Of a stretch of DNA of 60,773 nt, positions 57,836 through 60,773 are shown piece after piece (the first letter of the stretch is position 1; every line of letters starts with the position of its first letter). Below the pieces are notes generated by a model. That model was not told the DNA's origin and made no database searches. It was given only the letters and a program-made list of their open reading frames with translations. Origin of the DNA: Halieaceae bacterium (lineage in GTDB: Bacteria > Pseudomonadota > Gammaproteobacteria > Pseudomonadales > Halieaceae); assembly GCA_016744355.1 (NCBI GenBank), contig JADGEN010000012.1, positions 1 to 60,773 of the forward strand, written 5' to 3'. A program made the translations under genes and the position numbers.

Positions 57836-58087
57836 ATGGCCACATTTACTGTATATCACAAAGACTATTGCCCTTACTGCAAATCAGCCAAGCGGCTTCT
57901 CGACAGCCTGGGATGGGAATACGAGGAAATTGAGGTGACCTTTGACCCTGGTAAATTTACCGAGATGGTCGCGCGCAGCGGACGACGAACAGTTCCCCAA
58001 ATCTTCCAGGGAAATACCCATATTGGCGGTTCTGATGACCTTGCCGTGTATGTGCGGAGTTTGGCCAAATTAACGCAAGCGTCTTAG
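57836..58087 (+). CDS. grxC: Glutaredoxin
   Basis: An 83-residue monodomain glutaredoxin. The active site is C12-P-Y-C15 in VYHKDYCPYCKSAKRLL, the glutathione-binding TVP is in GRRTVPQIFQG, and GGSDDL follows. The ATG at 57836 is preceded by AGGAG and gives the normal length. It uses glutathione to reduce disulfides. The next gene, hvfX-like, begins 60 bp downstream. Confidence 0.93.
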   Translation: MATFTVYHKDYCPYCKSAKRLLDSLGWEYEEIEVTFDPGKFTEMVARSGRRTVPQIFQGNTHIGGSDDLAVYVRSLAKLTQAS

Positions 58088-58147
58088 CCAGCAAGCACCA
58101 AACAACATTACTATCACATTAGGCACCGATTTTTAGAGGGCAAGATC

Positions 58148-58738
58148 ATGATTAACTTCCTTACTAACTTCTACCGCGGCGAAACATCGCTGCAACACCT
58201 TGAGGGTCTGGCACCTCTGGCATTTCGCCTCTTTCTGGCCCCTATCATGCTGCAATCTGGATGGACCAAGCTGGTAGGTTTCGAAAATACAGTCGCATGG
58301 TTCGAACACAGCCTGGGCTTTCCGTTTCCTGAAGTTATGGCGGCGCTGGCTGTAGGCACTGAATTCATAGGTGGTATCCTCTTGTTGCTGGGATTGAGCG
58401 TACGCTTTATAGCCATACCGCTGATGGTCGTGATGTTTGTGGCCGCCTATAGCGTGCATTGGGACAACGGTTGGCTGGCACTTTCGGATGCCTCTAGCTG
58501 GCTGGCAAACGAGCGTGTCATGGAAGCTGTAGAAAAGAAACAGAGGATCATTTCCATTCTGCGAGAACACGGGAACTACACATGGCTTACCAGTTCCGGG
58601 CCAGTCACCATTCTGAACAATGGCGTGGAATTTGCGATCACATATTTCGTTATGTTGCTGTCGCTATTCTTCACCGGTGGCGGACGCTACCTAAGCCTGG
58701 ACTACTGGCTCACCAGAAGAGCCCGCAAGGCTCTTTAA
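58148..58738 (+). CDS. hvfX: HvfX/DoxX-family membrane protein
   Basis: A 196-residue inner-membrane protein with four helices (about 22-42, 66-90, 92-112, 155-178). The DoxX pattern is seen in LFLAPIMLQSGWTKLVGF, FPFPEVMAALAVGTEFIGGILLLLG and the C-terminal GRYLSLDYWL. The long insertion HWDNGWLALSDASSWLANERV leading to ILREHGNYTWLTSSGPVTILNNGVEFA fits the HvfX subgroup that accompanies copper-binding RiPP (bufferin) operons, from memory of that family. GAGGG lies before the ATG. hvfB and hvfC are not adjacent; only a decayed hvfA-like stretch follows. Confidence 0.75.
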   Translation: MINFLTNFYRGETSLQHLEGLAPLAFRLFLAPIMLQSGWTKLVGFENTVAWFEHSLGFPFPEVMAALAVGTEFIGGILLLLGLSVRFIAIPLMVVMFVAAYSVHWDNGWLALSDASSWLANERVMEAVEKKQRIISILREHGNYTWLTSSGPVTILNNGVEFAITYFVMLLSLFFTGGGRYLSLDYWLTRRARKAL

Positions 58739-58766
58739 GACAAATAGATCTGTATACCCGCTGGCA

Positions 58767-58865
58767 TTTGCTGAGGTGAACTCTTTTTCAGCTCTGCCAA
58801 GGGTGGCGGCGAGAAAACCGAAGCCGAGGGCAAGTACGGCGAAGAAACATTGTGGAGGACAAGTA
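58767..58865 (+). pseudogene. Vestige of a bufferin/HvfA-like RiPP precursor
   Basis: No intact frame exists, but two frames joined by a shift near 58796 read FAEVNSFSAL and then AKGGGEKTEAEGKYGEE. Bufferins (HvfA, DUF2282) have a signal ending before an NPFS-like segment and a tail with EGKCG repeats. Here Cys is changed to Tyr, a start codon and signal are lost, and only one repeat is left. The position directly after the HvfX-like gene supports the idea. Its end supplies the GGAGG site for the next gene. Low-complexity chance similarity is the alternative. Confidence 0.45.
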
Positions 58866-58872
58866 GACAAAA

Positions 58873-60090
58873 ATGAAGACACAACGCGTTAAAGTGGAAT
58901 TCAGCAATCTCGACAGCGAACTGCTGTCAGGCTTATTGGAAACACCCTCAAGTAAAGTAGATGCCTATGCCCTGTTTGCCCACTGCTTCACATGCGGCAA
59001 GGATATCGCAGCCGCTTCGCGGGTTTCCAGGGCGCTGGTCGCAAAGGGCTTCGGAGTCCTGCGCTTCGATTTCACGGGTCTTGGCAGCAGTGACGGCGAC
59101 TTCGCCAATACCAATTTCTCATCCAACGTACAGGACTTGCTGGCGGCGGCAGATTTCCTGCGCGACGAATACGCCGCGCCAGCCCTGCTGATTGGGCACA
59201 GTTTGGGTGGCACTGCCATACTCAAAGCCGCGGCCAGTATTCCAGAAAGCAAAGCAGTGGTGACTATTGGCTCGCCAGCAGACGCGAGCCACGTTGCGAA
59301 GCAGTTTAGCTGCGATATGGAGGCCATTGTGGCGAATGGCGAGGCCGAGGTGGATCTCGCCGGCCGTAAATTCAACATAAAGAAGCAGTTTATAGACGAT
59401 TTACAGGCACAGAATATGACCCACCTGCCTGCGCTGAAGAAAGCACTGCTTATCTTCCACGCGCCCTTGGATACCACCGTATCTATAAGTGAGGCAGAGA
59501 TGATATACCGACAGGCAAAACACCCCAAGAGCTTTATCACCCTGGATAAGGCAGATCACCTGCTGTCAAACAAAGCTGATGCCGAATACGTAGCGGATAG
59601 TATCGCTTCTTGGGCCAGCCGGTATCTGGAGCAGCAAACGCTAGCGAAGAAAAAGCCAAACGTTGTCCCGGGTGCAGTGCTGGTAGAAGAAACAGGCCGT
59701 TCGTTTACCCAGTCAGTAAGCAGTGATGACCATACCTGGTTGGCGGACGAGCCGCTGCGCGTAGGCGGTGACAACCTGGGTCCAGATCCTTATGAGCACT
59801 TGCTTGCAGGACTGGGCGCCTGCACCAGCATGACCTTGCGTATGTATGCGCAGCGCAAAAATTGGCCCCTAGATAAGGTCAGCGTAACCCTGTCTCACGG
59901 GCGTAGCCACGGCGATGACTGCCTGCAATGTGATGAACAAAATCCGCAGATAGACATTATCAGGCGGCAACTGGTAATTGAGGGTGACCTGAGCACTGAG
60001 CAACGCCAACGGCTACTGGAAATTGCCGACCGTTGTCCTGTACATAAAACACTGCATAACAAAATAGTGGTCAACACTCAGTTGCAATGA
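58873..60090 (+). CDS. Alpha/beta hydrolase-OsmC fusion protein
   Basis: A 405-residue fusion. Residues 1-255 form an alpha/beta hydrolase with nucleophile Ser110 in GHSLGG, Asp200 in HAPLDTTV and His229 in KADHLLSN. Residues 265-405 are an OsmC domain with peroxidatic Cys317 in [14 protein letters not shown] and Cys388 in DRCPVHKTL. Such fusions occur widely and may degrade or reduce organic hydroperoxide esters. GGAGG lies 13-17 bases before the ATG. It follows the redox genes grxC and hvfX, so an envelope or redox stress role is plausible. Confidence 0.92.
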   Translation: MKTQRVKVEFSNLDSELLSGLLETPSSKVDAYALFAHCFTCGKDIAAASRVSRALVAKGFGVLRFDFTGLGSSDGDFANTNFSSNVQDLLAAADFLRDEYAAPALLIGHSLGGTAILKAAASIPESKAVVTIGSPADASHVAKQFSCDMEAIVANGEAEVDLAGRKFNIKKQFIDDLQAQNMTHLPALKKALLIFHAPLDTTVSISEAEMIYRQAKHPKSFITLDKADHLLSNKADAEYVADSIASWASRYLEQQTLAKKKPNVVPGAVLVEETGRSFTQSVSSDDHTWLADEPLRVGGDNLGPDPYEHLLAGLGACTSMTLRMYAQRKNWPLDKVSVTLSHGRSHGDDCLQCDEQNPQIDIIRRQLVIEGDLSTEQRQRLLEIADRCPVHKTLHNKIVVNTQLQ

Positions 60091-60178
60091 AGATAATCCA
60101 AGCTCAGGGGACAGACGGGAAGGGAATCGCTATTAGGTGTCTAGCAAACCCTGGTAAATTCAGGCAGAACTAAAACAA

Positions 60179-60773
60179 TTACCCGCACTTAGAATCACCA
60201 CAACTCAAGCAGGTCATGCAGCCATCGGAGAATACCACAGCCTTGGTGTTGCACTTACTGCACAGCTGGGCGCTAACAGGGTAGTCACTGGCCTCTGTGC
60301 CATCGTTGCTCGCCAGCTCTTCGCGCTTCTTGGCCAAGAATGCTTTTTGGTGATCGTCCAGTTTCTCTTGGGGAATAAGGCCAATTATTTTCATGTGGTT
60401 CTCAATCGCCTCACCTATCTCAGCGACCAGCGAGGGCATGAAGCGACCACCGCGCTTGAAGTAGCCACCCTTGGGGTCAAACACGCCCTTGAGCTCATCA
60501 ACCAGGAAGGTGGCATCGCCGCCCTTGCGAAACACGGCGGAAATAATCAGGGTGAGGGCAACCACCCATTGGTAGTGGTCCATGTTTTTGGAGTTGATAA
60601 ATATTTCGAAGGGGCGTCGCTGTTCGTGTTCGGTGCCCTGATTGAGAATAATGTCGTTGATAGTAATATAGAGCGCGTGCTCCGACATTGGGGTTTTTAC
60701 CTTGTAAGTGGAGCCCACCAACATCTCCGGGCGCTGAAGCTTTTCGTGCATTTGCACGACTTCGGCCTTGACG
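60179..60773 (-). CDS. nrdJ: Vitamin B12-dependent ribonucleotide reductase, C-terminal part
   Basis: The frame is open past the window end, so only the last 197 codons are seen. The sequence EMLVGSTYKVKTPMSEHALYITINDI then RPFEIFINSKNMDHYQWVVALTLIISAVFRKGGD and FVPRG-type GGYFKRGGRFMPSLVAEIG is the C-terminal domain of NrdJ, and the end CSKCNTKAVVFSDGCMTCLSCGDSKCG is its Cys-rich metal-binding tail. It reduces ribonucleotides independent of oxygen. It converges with the OsmC fusion gene, with an 88 bp gap. Confidence 0.93.
   Translation of the reverse strand, partial: VKAEVVQMHEKLQRPEMLVGSTYKVKTPMSEHALYITINDIILNQGTEHEQRRPFEIFINSKNMDHYQWVVALTLIISAVFRKGGDATFLVDELKGVFDPKGGYFKRGGRFMPSLVAEIGEAIENHMKIIGLIPQEKLDDHQKAFLAKKREELASNDGTEASDYPVSAQLCSKCNTKAVVFSDGCMTCLSCGDSKCG

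Overview
The window looks like chromosomal DNA of a marine gammaproteobacterium, probably of the Cellvibrionales/Halieaceae (OM60/NOR5) kind. That placement is an inference from conserved gene order: argH-algZ-algR-hemC-hemD-hemX-hemY, lptM-lysA-dapF-DUF484-xerC-yigB, trxA-rho, glnK-amtB and ubiK-comM all occur in Pseudomonas-like gammaproteobacteria. No 16S rRNA, tRNA, CRISPR array, prophage or insertion sequence was seen. Coding density is high and most of the window is core or near-core metabolism, so the unusual material lies mainly between the genes.

Layout. (1) 1-4127: a 5'-truncated FAD glycerol-3-phosphate dehydrogenase, an alkylglycerone-phosphate-synthase-like flavoprotein and a glycerol-kinase-like FGGY kinase in one operon. 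(2) 4153-9023, minus strand: three predicted lipoproteins (DUF3080, a phospholipase D whose only sensible start is AUU, DUF4136) followed by a secreted alkyl-sulfatase. (3) 9390-13969: hutH-hutU divergent from hutI, with a HutC-type operator between them. hutI is translationally coupled to a five-gene Lol/MacB-like export operon with its own LolA-like protein and outer-membrane barrel (13962-19177). (4) 19235-24108: cytochrome c5 and an RND efflux pair. (5) 24568-30351: a lipoprotein, rep helicase, then hutF-hutG and the hutC repressor with a second HutC-type operator. Together with block 3 this gives a complete five-enzyme histidine-to-glutamate pathway. (6) 30583-33729: a secreted protein, comM and ubiK. 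(7) 33806-37095: a nitrogen-control block with tandem NtrC-like sites, a sigma-54 promoter, a TorF-family porin, two PII genes flanking amtB, and a small lipoprotein. (8) 37136-42081: lptM-lysA-dapF-DUF484-xerC-yigB. (9) 42164-49614: argH, algZR and the hem operon. (10) 49632-53375: ubiD, rho, trxA. (11) 53574-60773: a VTT-flavoprotein disulfide reductase fusion, a CoA-transferase, an elbB remnant, GIY-YIG, grxC, an HvfX-like DoxX protein with a decayed bufferin-like remnant, an alpha/beta hydrolase-OsmC fusion, and the C-terminus of the B12-dependent ribonucleotide reductase.

The most striking unexplained structure is a dispersed family of long hairpins at four places (about 9.1, 24.1, 40.4 and 51.2 kb). 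Nearly all copies carry the same loop core, GGTTCATACNGCAGGCCC, while the stems (21-27 bp) differ completely between types yet remain self-complementary. A composite of two hairpin types joined by a linker containing AATGCCGTT recurs at three loci. At the fourth-listed place (51 kb) it is still attached to the decayed 3' end of a paralogue of the lipoprotein gene that adjoins the 24 kb copy, which shows that the block and the gene end were duplicated together. Other leads are the solitary HvfX with vestigial bufferin, the elbB stub now upstream of a GIY-YIG gene, and the AUU start codon. All assignments come from reading the sequence and family knowledge. No database search was run.
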